Below are positions 27,160 through 37,352 of a stretch of 64,000 bases of DNA, piece after piece. The notes under the pieces were generated by a model. It was not told the origin of the DNA, searched no databases, and saw only the letters and a program-made list of their open reading frames with translations. Within the stretch, counting starts at the first letter, position 1. Each line of letters opens with the position of its first letter. The position numbers were made by a program, and so were the translations under genes. The DNA lies in the NCBI GenBank assembly GCA_003164035.1, contig PLRS01000045.1, positions 1 through 64,000 on the forward strand, in the 5' to 3' direction. Origin of the DNA: Bryobacterales bacterium. GTDB lineage: Bacteria; Acidobacteriota; Terriglobia; Bryobacterales; Bryobacteraceae.

Positions 27160-28428
27160 ATGGGGCTCGATCCCACCCGAACGGTGGCGGAGTTGAAAGA
27201 GTTGCGGGCGCTGACGGGCGATGCCAACGGTTCCCAGCGGGTGGCCTGGACCGGCACATGGCTCAAGGCGCGCGAATGGTTCGCCGATAAGCTGGACGGG
27301 CTTCCCGTTGAACACCATCCGGATGCGGCCGGCAACAATTGGGTAACGCTCGCCGGCGAGTCGGAAAAGGCCCTCCTCATCGGCGGCCACCTGGATTCGG
27401 TGCCCAATGGCGGGTGGCTGGACGGCTGCCTGAACGTGCTGGCCGGCCTGGAAGTGTTGCGCCGCATCGCGGACCAATACCGCGGCCGTCCGCCCGTAAC
27501 CATCCGCCTGGTGGACTGGGCGGATGAAGAAGGCGCCCGTTTCGGCCGCAGCCTGCTGGGCTCCTCGGCCTTTGCCGGAACCCACAGCATCGCCGCCGAC
27601 CGCGCGCGTACGGACCGCGAGGGCATTCGCCTGGAAGACGCGCTCGGCCGCTGCGGCGTCTCGATCGACCGCTTCCCCGAAGCCGCCGCCGAACAAAAGC
27701 ACGCCGCCGCCTATATCGAGCTGCACATCGAGCAGGGGCCGGTGCTCGAAACTCTCGGGCTCCCGCTGGGCGTGGTGCTGGGGACCAAGGGCGTGGAGCG
27801 GCACGCCATCGCCTTTCACGGACAGGAAGCGCATTCCGGCTCCACGCCGATGAACGCCCGGAAGGACGCGCTGGCTGCCGCGGCCAAGCTGGTTCTGGAA
27901 ATCCGCCCCATCGCCCGCAGGCATCCCGACGCCGTTTGCACCATGGGCAGCCTCAAGACCTTCCCCGGCATTGTCACCGCCGTGGTGGGCCGATGCGAGG
28001 CTACGCTCGACCAGCGCGACCTCGATGCCGCCGTGTTGGCGCAAATGTTCCGCGAGGCGCGGGAGGCAAGTTACCGCTTCGCCGCCGAAGAGCGTTGCAC
28101 CGTGGAATGGTCGCGCATCTGGAGCATAGAGCCGATCGCGTTTCACCCCGAACTGCTCGACCTGTGCGAAGCGGCCATCCGCGAGGTGGCCGGAACTTCG
28201 CACCGGCTGCCTTCCGGTCCGCTGCACGACGCCGCCGAGGTTTCCCGCGCCGGAATTCCCACCGTGATGATGTTTGTCCAATCCCTCGGCGGCATCAGCC
28301 ACAATAAAATAGAAGATACGCGGGAAGAGCATTTGGAATTGTCCGTGGCGGCATTCGACCGGCTGGCGGACAAAGCGATGAGTTGGATCGGCCGGCAACC
28401 GCTCCCTCACGGTCGCGGCTCCGACTAG
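27160..28428 (+). CDS. M20 family amidohydrolase (allantoate/N-carbamoyl-amino-acid hydrolase type)
   Basis: This 422-residue cytoplasmic metalloenzyme of the hydantoinase/carbamoylase family has the two-metal ligands in order: GGHLDSVPNGGWLDG, W-A-D-E-E-G-A-R-F-G, HIEQGPVLE and GPLHDAAEVSRAG. A C-terminal His lies in GGISHNKIE. Such enzymes hydrolyse allantoate, ureidoglycine or N-carbamoyl amino acids; the NCS1 permease at 13259-14680 may import a related substrate. AAGGAGA precedes the ATG. The last 10 codons (QPLPHGRGSD) come from a family A repeat inserted at the gene end, so the original C-terminus has been altered. mmsA follows 69 bases later. Confidence 0.85.
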   Translation: MGLDPTRTVAELKELRALTGDANGSQRVAWTGTWLKAREWFADKLDGLPVEHHPDAAGNNWVTLAGESEKALLIGGHLDSVPNGGWLDGCLNVLAGLEVLRRIADQYRGRPPVTIRLVDWADEEGARFGRSLLGSSAFAGTHSIAADRARTDREGIRLEDALGRCGVSIDRFPEAAAEQKHAAAYIELHIEQGPVLETLGLPLGVVLGTKGVERHAIAFHGQEAHSGSTPMNARKDALAAAAKLVLEIRPIARRHPDAVCTMGSLKTFPGIVTAVVGRCEATLDQRDLDAAVLAQMFREAREASYRFAAEERCTVEWSRIWSIEPIAFHPELLDLCEAAIREVAGTSHRLPSGPLHDAAEVSRAGIPTVMMFVQSLGGISHNKIEDTREEHLELSVAAFDRLADKAMSWIGRQPLPHGRGSD

Positions 28429-28472
28429 CGGCGTGACCGCTCGAGTCCGAGCCGCGACCGTAAGGGAGCGGT
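28398..28472. repeat. Palindromic repeat family A, copy A2, overlapping a gene end
   Basis: Arms at 28398-28426 and 28444-28472 pair with two mismatches. The left arm is inside the amidohydrolase frame and encodes its C-terminal residues. The right arm is in the gap before mmsA, where it could form a hairpin between co-directional genes. Confidence 0.88.
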
Positions 28473-28497
28473 CCTCGCCACGGAACGAAGAGGAGAC

Positions 28498-30015
28498 ATG
28501 ATGACAGTGGAATCGGCAGTAGGAATTCGGACGGTCAATCATTGGATCGGCGGGAAACTGGCGCCCTCGCGCTCGGGGCGTTCCGGGGTGGTCTACAACC
28601 CGGCCACCGGTGAAGCCGCGGCCAGCGTGGATTTCGCCAGCGCGGCGGAAGTGGATGAAGCCGTCGCGGTGGCGGTCGAGGCTTTCGCCGCGTGGCGGGC
28701 CAGCGCGCTCTCGCGGCGGGCGGAATGCATGTTCAAACTGCGCGACCTGGTGGACCAGAATCGCCGCCGGATTGCCGAATTGGCGACGCTGGAACACGGC
28801 AAGACCGTGGCGGACGCGCTGGGCGAGGTCGGCCGCGGCCTCGAGAACCTCGAGTTTGCCTGCGGCATTCCCAATCTGCTCAAGGGCGGCTATTCCGAAC
28901 AGGCCAGCCGCGGCGTGGATGTCTACCAGATTCGCCAGCCGCTGGGCGTGGTGGCCGGCATCACCCCGTTCAACTTTCCCGCCATGGTGCCATTGTGGAT
29001 GTTCCCCAACGCCATCGCCTGCGGCAACGCGTTCATCCTGAAGCCATCGGAAAAAGATCCCTCGGTAAGCCTGCTGCTGGCCGATCTGGTGCGCCAGGCC
29101 GGCGTTCCCGACGGCGTCTTCAACGTGGTTCAGGGCGATAAGGTGGCCGTCGACCGGCTGCTGGAGCACCCCGACGTGAAGGCCGTCAGCTTCGTGGGCT
29201 CGACTCCCGTGGCCAGGGCGATTTATGAGCGCGCCACGCGCAACAGCAAGCGGGTGCAGGCGCTGGGCGGGGCCAAGAATCACATGCTGGTGCTGCCCGA
29301 TGCCGATCTCGAAATGGCGGCAGACGCCGCTGTCTCCGCCGCCTTCGGCTCGGCCGGCGAACGGTGCATGGCGATCTCGGTCGTGTTGGCGGTGGGAGCC
29401 GTGGCCGACCCGCTGATCGAAGCCATTCGCGAACGCATGAGCAGGATCCGCGTCGGGCCGGGCATGGAAGAGGGCAACGAGATGGGCCCCCTGATTACGC
29501 GCGAACACCGCGACCGCGTGGCCTCCTTCCTCGAAGCCGCCCCGCGCGAAGGCGCCGAGGTGGTGGTGGATGGCCGCGAGGCTCCGGCCGCCAAACACTC
29601 CGGGTTCTTCCTGGGAGCGTCCCTGCTGGACAACGTGAAGCCGGGAATGCGCTGCTACGAAGAAGAAATCTTCGGCCCCGTGCTCGGCGTGGTGCGGGTG
29701 AACTCCTACGCCGACGCGCTACGCCTGATCAACGACAACCCTTACGGCAACGGCACCGCCATTTTCACCCGCGACGGCGGCGCCGCGCGGCGCTTCCAGT
29801 TCGACGTGGAAGTCGGCATGGTGGGCGTCAATGTGCCTGTCCCCGTGCCGGTCTCCTATTACAGCTTCGGAGGCTGGAAGGCGTCGCTATTCGGCGATTT
29901 GCACATGTACGGTCCGGAAGGCGTGCAGTTTTACACGCGCGCCAAACTGGTCACCAGCCGCTGGCCCGACCCCGGCACCAGCAAAGTGGACCTGGGCTTC
30001 CCGCAAGTGCGGTAA
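28498..30015 (+). CDS. mmsA: Methylmalonate-semialdehyde dehydrogenase (CoA-acylating)
   Basis: This 505-residue aldehyde dehydrogenase has the probable active-site Cys290 in GSAGERCMAISV and VVAGITPFNFPAMVP in the cofactor region. The motif Y-S-F-G-G-W-K-A-S-L-F-G-D and the length are those of MmsA/IolA, which convert malonate or methylmalonate semialdehyde to acetyl- or propionyl-CoA. This would be the last step of the inositol pathway encoded around it, and it would equally finish beta-alanine breakdown. GGAGA lies just before the ATG. The symbol iolA would be equally apt. A palindromic repeat separates it from the amidohydrolase. Confidence 0.93.
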   Translation: MMTVESAVGIRTVNHWIGGKLAPSRSGRSGVVYNPATGEAAASVDFASAAEVDEAVAVAVEAFAAWRASALSRRAECMFKLRDLVDQNRRRIAELATLEHGKTVADALGEVGRGLENLEFACGIPNLLKGGYSEQASRGVDVYQIRQPLGVVAGITPFNFPAMVPLWMFPNAIACGNAFILKPSEKDPSVSLLLADLVRQAGVPDGVFNVVQGDKVAVDRLLEHPDVKAVSFVGSTPVARAIYERATRNSKRVQALGGAKNHMLVLPDADLEMAADAAVSAAFGSAGERCMAISVVLAVGAVADPLIEAIRERMSRIRVGPGMEEGNEMGPLITREHRDRVASFLEAAPREGAEVVVDGREAPAAKHSGFFLGASLLDNVKPGMRCYEEEIFGPVLGVVRVNSYADALRLINDNPYGNGTAIFTRDGGAARRFQFDVEVGMVGVNVPVPVPVSYYSFGGWKASLFGDLHMYGPEGVQFYTRAKLVTSRWPDPGTSKVDLGFPQVR

Positions 30016-30019
30016 AGCC

Positions 30020-30106
30020 CGTTGTGCATTTTTGTGCATCGGAGCCCATGCCCGCACGAGGGTCAGCCGCATCTCCCGCGGGGCGTCGTTGTGCATTCTT
30101 GTGCAT
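30020..30106. repeat. Direct repeat TTGTGCAT in two tandem pairs
   Basis: Twenty-base units at 30020-30039 and 30087-30106 differ at one position. Each is itself a tandem of TTGTGCAT separated by two pyrimidines. A partial third copy, CGTTGTGCA, is at 30211-30219. They fill the spacer after mmsA, with no gene between 30016 and 30234. Confidence 0.7.
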
Positions 30107-30234
30107 GCCGGGGTGATTTGGAAAAGCGGAACGGCCCCGTCCGGATTGGCTTAAGTGGTTCTAATTGAAAGAGTTGTTGTTTTTTAAAACCGGACCAACC
30201 AGGCTGCCGCCGTTGTGCACGGCGCGCTCCACCC

Positions 30235-30744
30235 CTACTCCGCGAAGATCTCGCTGCGCGACAGCTCCACCGAACCATCCGCGGTCGCAATGCCCCCGCC
30301 TTCGATCTCGATGAGCGTAGGCGGACGGTACATGCATATCAACTGCAGACGTGGATCGATCAACCAGATGTTCTGTACGCCCTTGCCGGCGTATTCCTTG
30401 AGTTTTTCGATGACCACGCTCATCACGTCGCCTTCGGAGAGGATTTCCACCACCAGAAAGGCCGCGTCCATCAGGTATTTGGTCTTCGGCGCAGCCAGCA
30501 GAACACACACGTCGGGCAAGCGATAACGCGTGCCGGTAACGCTGGAACGCAGCTCAGCCACCACCTTCAGGTGCGGGTACTTCCGCCGCAGAGCGAAAAG
30601 AACGTTGCTCTGAACCAGTGAATGCAGCCAGTCGCCCACGTTGCGCTCCACCAGAACGCCGTCCACGAATTCCACATCCGGGTCATAGGCGCTGTTCAAG
30701 TAATCTTCGACCGTTACCAGGGGCGTGCTCGGCAAGGCGGCCAT
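30235..30744 (-). CDS. Uma2 family (DUF820) endonuclease-like protein
   Basis: This 169-residue protein has the PD-(D/E)XK-like core of the Uma2 family: FVDGVLVERNVGDW, YRLPDVCVLLA, FLVVEILSEGD and EKLKEYAGKGVQNIWLIDP. Members are common in cyanobacteria, Acidobacteria and other soil bacteria, often in many copies; their biological role is unclear. Length and motifs are complete. It stands alone, opposite in strand to mmsA and the EamA gene. Confidence 0.9.
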   Translation of the reverse strand: MAALPSTPLVTVEDYLNSAYDPDVEFVDGVLVERNVGDWLHSLVQSNVLFALRRKYPHLKVVAELRSSVTGTRYRLPDVCVLLAAPKTKYLMDAAFLVVEILSEGDVMSVVIEKLKEYAGKGVQNIWLIDPRLQLICMYRPPTLIEIEGGGIATADGSVELSRSEIFAE

Positions 30745-30854
30745 GCTCTAAGTTTACTGCATGGTCCAACGTTCCCGACGCCGTGGAGCGCGCGCGACTC
30801 GATCGGCCACTTGGCGTTACAGAAACAGCTCAACCAGAATGCTATCTTGAACCG

Positions 30855-31274
30855 ATGACATGGCTCACGTGGTCCCTTCTTTCTGCTTTGTTCGCCGCCG
30901 TCACCGCTATTTTGGCGAAGATAGGTGTCGCCGGGATTGACGCCAACCTTGCGACTGCTGTCAGGACCTCGGTGGTCGTGGTGTTTACGTGGCTCCTCGC
31001 ATTCATGGCCCGACCGCAGGCGGGGTTTCAAACGTTGTCGAAAAACTCATGGATCGTCCTGGTTCTTTCCGGTCTCGCCACCGGCCTGTCCTGGCTCTGT
31101 TATTTCCACGCTCTCCAGATCGGTCCAGCTTCGCGAGTTGCCCCAATCGACAAGCTGAGTGTGGCGCTCGTGATTGTGTTCGGCGCTTTGTTTTTGGGTG
31201 AGGGCCTGACGGTTGGCAAAACCGTCGGTGGACTGCTGATCGTGGCCGGGGCGATTACGATAGCGGTGGAGTAG
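30855..31274 (+). CDS. Half-size EamA/DMT family membrane transporter
   Basis: This protein has 139 residues with four or five hydrophobic helices: WSLLSALFAAVTAILAKIGV at the start, a central pair, and VGGLLIVAGAITIAV at the end. This is one EamA domain; typical transporters carry two (about 300 residues), so this is a small single-domain type likely to dimerise. The start is set at MTWLTW, 30855, because the upstream in-frame extension is shared with the opposite Uma2 gene and is not protein-like. The substrate is unknown. Confidence 0.8.
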   Translation: MTWLTWSLLSALFAAVTAILAKIGVAGIDANLATAVRTSVVVVFTWLLAFMARPQAGFQTLSKNSWIVLVLSGLATGLSWLCYFHALQIGPASRVAPIDKLSVALVIVFGALFLGEGLTVGKTVGGLLIVAGAITIAVE

Positions 31275-31323
31275 CAGTCCGTTCCGTGGTGCCTCAGTCC
31301 AGTCCTGTAACTTATTGATCTTA

Positions 31324-31400
31324 TGGGGTGGGCGGTGGGATTCGAACCCACGACATCCAGAACCACAATCTGGCGCACTACCAACTGTGCTACGCCCACC
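31324..31400 (-). tRNA. tRNA-His (GTG)
   Basis: Read on minus, the 77-base gene starts GGTGGGCGTAGCACAGTTGG and has an eight-pair acceptor with the extra 5' G characteristic of tRNA-His. The anticodon loop is TTGTGGT with anticodon GTG. The T-arm reads GGGTTCGAATCCC, and an encoded CCA follows. Confidence 0.96.
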
Positions 31401-31464
31401 GTGAGGGACTCTTCAATCTTATCAAGGTGTTGCGGGTCGTAGCAAATTTCGCGGCGCCGTCGGC

Positions 31465-32907
31465 TTATAGCCCCGCCCGCTTCCACAGTTCGTCCACGCG
31501 GCGCTTCACGTCTTCCGACATGGCGATCACGCCGGGCCACGGGCGGGTGAAACCCTCCTCTGGCCATTTCCGGGTGGCGTCGATGCCGACTTTGGAGCCG
31601 TAGTTGGCGAGGCGGCTGGAGTGGTCGAGCGAATCCACCGGGCCCTTGACGAATTCCAGGTCGCGCTCCGGGTCGATATTGTTGAGCGCCTTCCACAGCA
31701 CCTCGCTGTAATTCTGCACGTCCACGTCTTCATCCACCACTACGACGACCTTGGAAAACATCGCCTGGCCGGTGCCCCAGATGGCATGCATGACTTTGCG
31801 CGCATGGCCGGGGTACGACTTGCGGATCTTCACCAGAATCAGGTTATGGAACACGCCCTCGGCCGGCATGGCGATGTCGCGGACTTCGGGCAGTTGCAGC
31901 CGCATGAGGGGAAGAAAGATGCGCTCGATGGCCTTACCCATGTAGTAATCCTCCATGGGCGGCGGGCCGACGATGGTGGTGGCATAGATCGGGTCTTTGC
32001 GCTGGGTCACGCAGGTGACGTGGAAGACCGGGTATTCGTCGGCGAGGGAATAAAAGCCGGTGTGGTCGCCGAAGGGGCCCTCGGTGCGCAGTTCCCCTAT
32101 TTCCACGTAGCCTTCCAGCACGATTTCGGCGTTGGCGGGCACATCCAGGTCGTTGGTGCGGCACTTGACCATTTCCACCGGGCTCTGGCGCAGGAAACCG
32201 GCGATCATCATCTCGTCCAGATCCGGAGGCAGCGGCAGGATGGCGGAATACATGGTAGCGGGGTCGGCGCCAATGGCCACGGCGATGTCCATGCGCCGGG
32301 CGGCCTGCTGCCGGTTGCGGCGATAGTGCTCGGCGCCTTGTTTATGAGTCTGCCAGTGCATTCCGGTGGTGCGCTCGTCGAACACCTGCAGGCGGTACAT
32401 GCCGCAGTTGCGTTTGCCGGTGTCGGGATTGCGGGAAAACACCAGCGGGAGAGTGATAAAGCGGCCGCCATCTTCGGGCCAGCATTTCAGAATGGGGTAA
32501 TCGAACAGCGAAAACTCGGTACGCACCACCTCCTGGCAGGGGGCCTTCGAGACGGTTTTGGGAAAAAACGCGCCCATTTCGGCCAGCTTCGGCAGCATTT
32601 TGAGTTTGCCGACGATGCCTTCGGGCATGCGCATTTCGAGAAACTCGACGATGCGTGCGGCGACTTCCTCCACCGAACTCACCTCGAGCGCCAACTCCAT
32701 TCTGCGCATCGAGGCGAAGGCGTTGATCAGAACCGGCGTGCCATATCCTTTGGGTTTCTCGAACAACAGCGCCGGGCCGCCCCGCTTCACGGCTCGGTCG
32801 GCGAATTCGGTGATTTCCAGAATGGGGTCGACTTCGCCTCCCACGCGCCTCAACTCACCGTTTGTTTCCAGTGCCCGGATGAAGTCCCGCAGATCCCGAT
32901 AAGCCAT
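31465..32907 (-). CDS. ubiD: UbiD family prenylated-FMN decarboxylase
   Basis: This 480-residue protein has the UbiD length and motifs: an N-terminal GELRRVGGEVDPILEITEFA, the flavin/metal region Q-Q-A-A-R-R-M-D-I-A-V-A-I-G, and EGPFGDHTGFYS with the catalytic Glu region. KVVVVVDEDVDVQNYSEVLW near the C-terminus supports the menaquinone/ubiquinone-type group. UbiD enzymes reversibly decarboxylate aromatic or alpha,beta-unsaturated acids using prenylated FMN made by UbiX; no ubiX is in the window. The substrate could be a quinone precursor. It is a single gene next to tRNA-His. Confidence 0.88.
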   Translation of the reverse strand: MAYRDLRDFIRALETNGELRRVGGEVDPILEITEFADRAVKRGGPALLFEKPKGYGTPVLINAFASMRRMELALEVSSVEEVAARIVEFLEMRMPEGIVGKLKMLPKLAEMGAFFPKTVSKAPCQEVVRTEFSLFDYPILKCWPEDGGRFITLPLVFSRNPDTGKRNCGMYRLQVFDERTTGMHWQTHKQGAEHYRRNRQQAARRMDIAVAIGADPATMYSAILPLPPDLDEMMIAGFLRQSPVEMVKCRTNDLDVPANAEIVLEGYVEIGELRTEGPFGDHTGFYSLADEYPVFHVTCVTQRKDPIYATTIVGPPPMEDYYMGKAIERIFLPLMRLQLPEVRDIAMPAEGVFHNLILVKIRKSYPGHARKVMHAIWGTGQAMFSKVVVVVDEDVDVQNYSEVLWKALNNIDPERDLEFVKGPVDSLDHSSRLANYGSKVGIDATRKWPEEGFTRPWPGVIAMSEDVKRRVDELWKRAGL

Positions 32908-32975
32908 AAGTTATGAGTATGGCACCAACTCGCAACCTGTTGATTCCATGTGGTGCCTGGGGAGTTGCCTCCGCT

Positions 32976-33077
32976 TCAGCGCAGTTTCACGGCTCTGCCG
33001 GTGCGCACCGATTCCTTGACAGCTTCCACGATCTCCACCACACCCAGGTTGATATCGAGCTTTTCGCATAGCCCTCA
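32976..33077 (-). pseudogene. Remnant of a Gfo/Idh/MocA-like C-terminus
   Basis: Minus strand encodes LDINLGVVEIVEAVKESVRT then GRAVKLR and a stop. This resembles the last 30 residues of Gfo/Idh/MocA oxidoreductases, where a helix with E-x-V-x-S-x-R-x-G-R-x-V is typical. A TGA stop lies in frame immediately upstream, and no start or Rossmann domain exists, so only the end survives. The identification is by eye. Confidence 0.4.
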
Positions 33078-33133
33078 TGCTAACAAAGGCGCTCGCGGCG
33101 ATGGGCGGCGCCGGTCCATGGCGACGGCCGGCG

Positions 33134-33607
33134 TCAGATGTCATACATGGTCGGCTCGGAGTCGCCGCGCTGGCGGCGGCAGGCATCCACCTGTTGGAGC
33201 AGATCGGCCAGCGTGGTCCGGTCCAAAACGCCGCAGATGGCATCGCGCACCTGCCGCATGATGATGCGGGTACCGCACACCTCCACGTCTTCGCATTCCT
33301 TGCACGGGCGGTAGGCGGTTTCACTGGCGCAGGGAAGCGGCGCCAGCGGGCCCTCCAGAATGCGGACCAGCGAGCCGATGTTGATGGTCGAAGGCGGGCG
33401 GCTCAGACGATACCCTCCCTTGCGGCCCAGCTTGCTCTCCAGCACGCCATGGCTTTTCAAGTCGAGGAGGATGGCTTCCAGGAATTTCAGCGGAATCGAT
33501 TCCTCCTTTGCCAAGGCACTGATGAGGATCGGTCCTTCCCGGTACCGCCGGGCCAGGCCTTGAATGGCCTTCAATCCGTATTGGGTCCGTTTCGAAATGG
33601 TGCGCAT
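33134..33607 (-). CDS. Rrf2 family transcriptional regulator with cysteine cluster
   Basis: This 157-residue winged-helix protein opens MRTISKRTQYGLKAIQGLA, the Rrf2 signature. The recognition region I-P-L-K-F-L-E-A-I-L-L-D-L-K-S follows, then L-G-R-K-G-G-Y-R-L-S in the wing. Cysteines in C-A-S-E-T-A-Y-R-P-C-K-E-C and E-V-C form the cluster-binding region of IscR/NsrR-type sensors, so an iron-sulfur cofactor is likely. The target is unknown: no cysteine or iron-sulfur operon is adjacent, but metY lies 2.4 kb away. It reads divergently from the histidine kinase. Confidence 0.88.
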   Translation of the reverse strand: MRTISKRTQYGLKAIQGLARRYREGPILISALAKEESIPLKFLEAILLDLKSHGVLESKLGRKGGYRLSRPPSTINIGSLVRILEGPLAPLPCASETAYRPCKECEDVEVCGTRIIMRQVRDAICGVLDRTTLADLLQQVDACRRQRGDSEPTMYDI

Positions 33608-33710
33608 GCCTGCCTCCAGAGTACTTCAGGAGGGTGGTCTTGAGGCCAGAGGTGGGGCGATTCGACCACCGACTACAGTTTCAGACTCAATTATCCGATG
33701 AATACAAGCA

Positions 33711-35861
33711 GTGGGCTACGCGACCGCGGGACAACTCGGACCAAGACGGGCAACGTTTGCGATCCTGCTGGCGGTGGGGTTTGCGGCTCTGGCGCCGGTG
33801 GTAAGCCGACTGCCCTGGCAGGGGAACGGCGAGTTCCACACCCTGCTGGAGGTAATTTCGACGCAACTCGCGCTCACCACGGGTGTGATCGCGCTGGTGC
33901 GTTACTATGCAAAGCCCAGCGGCATGTACCTGCTGGTGGGCGCGGCGTTCCTGGGAACCGGGCTTCTGGATGCCTATCACGCGCTATTCACCTCGTCGCT
34001 TATGGTGCGGCACACCCCTTCGGCTCTTTCGGCGCTGACCCAATGGGGTGGCACGATTTCGCGGCTATACCTTTCGGTGGTTCTGGCCGCCAGTCTCCAA
34101 TTGTGGAAAAAGCGTCCCATTTCGGGCCGGGCGGAGGAGCGGCTGGTTTATTCTGTGGTGGGAGCCTGGTGCCTGGCGGTTTTCCTGTTCTTCTTGTTGG
34201 TTCCACCGCCCCCGGGGTATTTTCCAAATCTGGTGGTCCACTATCCGGCCGAGCTGGTACCGGCCGTGTTTTTCGCGCTGGCGGCCGCGGGGTACTACAA
34301 AAAGGGTGCCTGGAGGTGGGACTATTTCGAATACTCGATCCTGCTTTCACTGATCGCCGCGACCATCAGTCAGACCGTCTACCTCCCCGTATGCGACAGG
34401 ATAGGCGACAGCATGCATATCGCCGGGCACATGCTGAAGATCGTGGCGTACGGATTTGCGCTGAGCGGTCTTCTAGCCAGTGTGTTCTCGGCGTTCAAAC
34501 GCGAAGCGGAACATGCCACGCACCTGCAGCGAGCCAATGACTCCCTGGCGGTGGAAGTCGGAGAGCGCGAGAAAGCGGAAGCCGAACTGCGGCAGGCGCG
34601 CGACAAACTGGAGCAAAGGGTCAAGGCGCGCACGGCGGATCTGGCGGAAGCCAACCTGGCGCTGCAGCGGGAAGTGGAGGATCGCCGCCGCGCCGAGCTT
34701 GCCGCGGCCGCGGCGAACCGGTCGAAGAGCGAGTTCCTGGCCACCATGAGCCACGAGATCCGCACGCCGATGAACGGCATCATCGGCATGACGGAACTGG
34801 CGCTCGACACGCCACTGAGCGAGGAGCAGAGGGAGTTTCTGGGAACGGTTAAAAACTTGGCCGAATCCCTGCTGGGGCTGCTCAACGACATTCTGGATTT
34901 TTCGAGGATCGAGGCCGGAAAGTTGAATTTCGAGGTCATCGACTTCGAGTTGCGCGCCTTGCTGGACGAAATGGAGCGCGGGCTGCTTGTCCGCGCGCGC
35001 CAAAAAGGGCTGACGCTATCCTGCCACGCGGCGCCGGATGTGCCCGGCTGTGTGCGGGGCGATCCCACGCGATTGCGCCAGGTGTTGGTGAACCTGGTGG
35101 GAAATGCCATCAAATTCACGTCTCGGGGCGAGGTGGCCGTCCGCGTCGAACTGGACGATGAGACGGCCGATTCCGTCGCTCTCCATTTCGCCGTAATGGA
35201 CACGGGAATCGGGATGTCCCCGGACAAGCAAGAGGTGATCTTCGAAGCCTTCACCCAAGGCGATAGCTCCATGGCCCGGAAATATGGTGGAACGGGGCTG
35301 GGGCTCACCATATCGCTGCGGCTGGTGGAGATGATGCACGGGCGCATCTGGGTGGAAAGCGAAGCCGGCAAGGGCAGCACGTTCCACTTCACCGCGCGTT
35401 TCGAAATGCGGAGCGGTGCATTGACCGCGCCGGTGCCGGACGGTCCCGTCCGTAGCGATGTCTCGCGATCCAACCCGCGACATTTCCGCGTCCTGCTGGC
35501 GGAAGACAACGCCGTGAATCAAAAGCTGGCGGCTGTCCTGCTGGCGAAGCGCGGATACACAGTGGCGATGGCACAGAACGGCAAACAGGTCCTGGATATG
35601 CTGGAAGCTCAGCAATTCGACCTGATCCTGATGGACGTTCAGATGCCGGAGATGGACGGGCTGGAGACGACCGCCGCGATACGGCAGCGGGAAGAGGGCA
35701 GCGGACGCCATATCCCCATCATCGCCATGACCGCTCACACCATGGTTGGGGACCGGGAGCGGTGCCTCACTAGCGGCATGGACGGCTACGTTTCGAAGCC
35801 GCTACGCAAGGACGAACTGTACAGGGCGGTGGAGGACAGCATGAAGGTCGCCGCAGCTTGA
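33711..35861 (+). CDS. Hybrid histidine kinase with MASE3-type membrane sensor
   Basis: The protein has 716 residues. The N-terminal 260 residues hold about seven membrane helices with [20 protein letters not shown], typical of the MASE3 sensor. A coiled coil (about 265-340) leads to the HisKA domain with phosphoacceptor His348 in [15 protein letters not shown]. The ATPase domain has N-A-I-K-F-T, DTGIGM and GGTGLGL. A receiver domain ends the protein with Asp642 in [11 protein letters not shown]. The signal is unknown. No dedicated response regulator adjoins it; the nearest one is at 55652. Confidence 0.93.
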   Translation: MGYATAGQLGPRRATFAILLAVGFAALAPVVSRLPWQGNGEFHTLLEVISTQLALTTGVIALVRYYAKPSGMYLLVGAAFLGTGLLDAYHALFTSSLMVRHTPSALSALTQWGGTISRLYLSVVLAASLQLWKKRPISGRAEERLVYSVVGAWCLAVFLFFLLVPPPPGYFPNLVVHYPAELVPAVFFALAAAGYYKKGAWRWDYFEYSILLSLIAATISQTVYLPVCDRIGDSMHIAGHMLKIVAYGFALSGLLASVFSAFKREAEHATHLQRANDSLAVEVGEREKAEAELRQARDKLEQRVKARTADLAEANLALQREVEDRRRAELAAAAANRSKSEFLATMSHEIRTPMNGIIGMTELALDTPLSEEQREFLGTVKNLAESLLGLLNDILDFSRIEAGKLNFEVIDFELRALLDEMERGLLVRARQKGLTLSCHAAPDVPGCVRGDPTRLRQVLVNLVGNAIKFTSRGEVAVRVELDDETADSVALHFAVMDTGIGMSPDKQEVIFEAFTQGDSSMARKYGGTGLGLTISLRLVEMMHGRIWVESEAGKGSTFHFTARFEMRSGALTAPVPDGPVRSDVSRSNPRHFRVLLAEDNAVNQKLAAVLLAKRGYTVAMAQNGKQVLDMLEAQQFDLILMDVQMPEMDGLETTAAIRQREEGSGRHIPIIAMTAHTMVGDRERCLTSGMDGYVSKPLRKDELYRAVEDSMKVAAA

Positions 35862-35885
35862 CACTCGTCTCTCGATCTGTATAAA
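35858..35885 (+). promoter_or_regulatory. Sigma70-type promoter for metY
   Basis: TTGACA (35858-35863), 16 bases, TATAAA (35880-35885). The -35 box overlaps the stop codon of the histidine kinase, leaving an 80-base leader before metY. A similar ATAAACTCTA word occurs at 55583-55592 before the response regulator. Confidence 0.6.
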
Positions 35886-35965
35886 CTCTATTGACAACCA
35901 GTACATAATGAAAGTCTAGCGGGCTCATACCATTATCGCTATCCTAGATTTCGTCAGGACAATTC

Positions 35966-37279
<1,314 letters not shown>

Positions 37280-37352
37280 CGGCGAGTTGCCGAAGGCCGA
37301 CGCCAGGGTGTGTTCTCCCGCGCTAGCATGGCATAGAGGGGACACCACTTTC

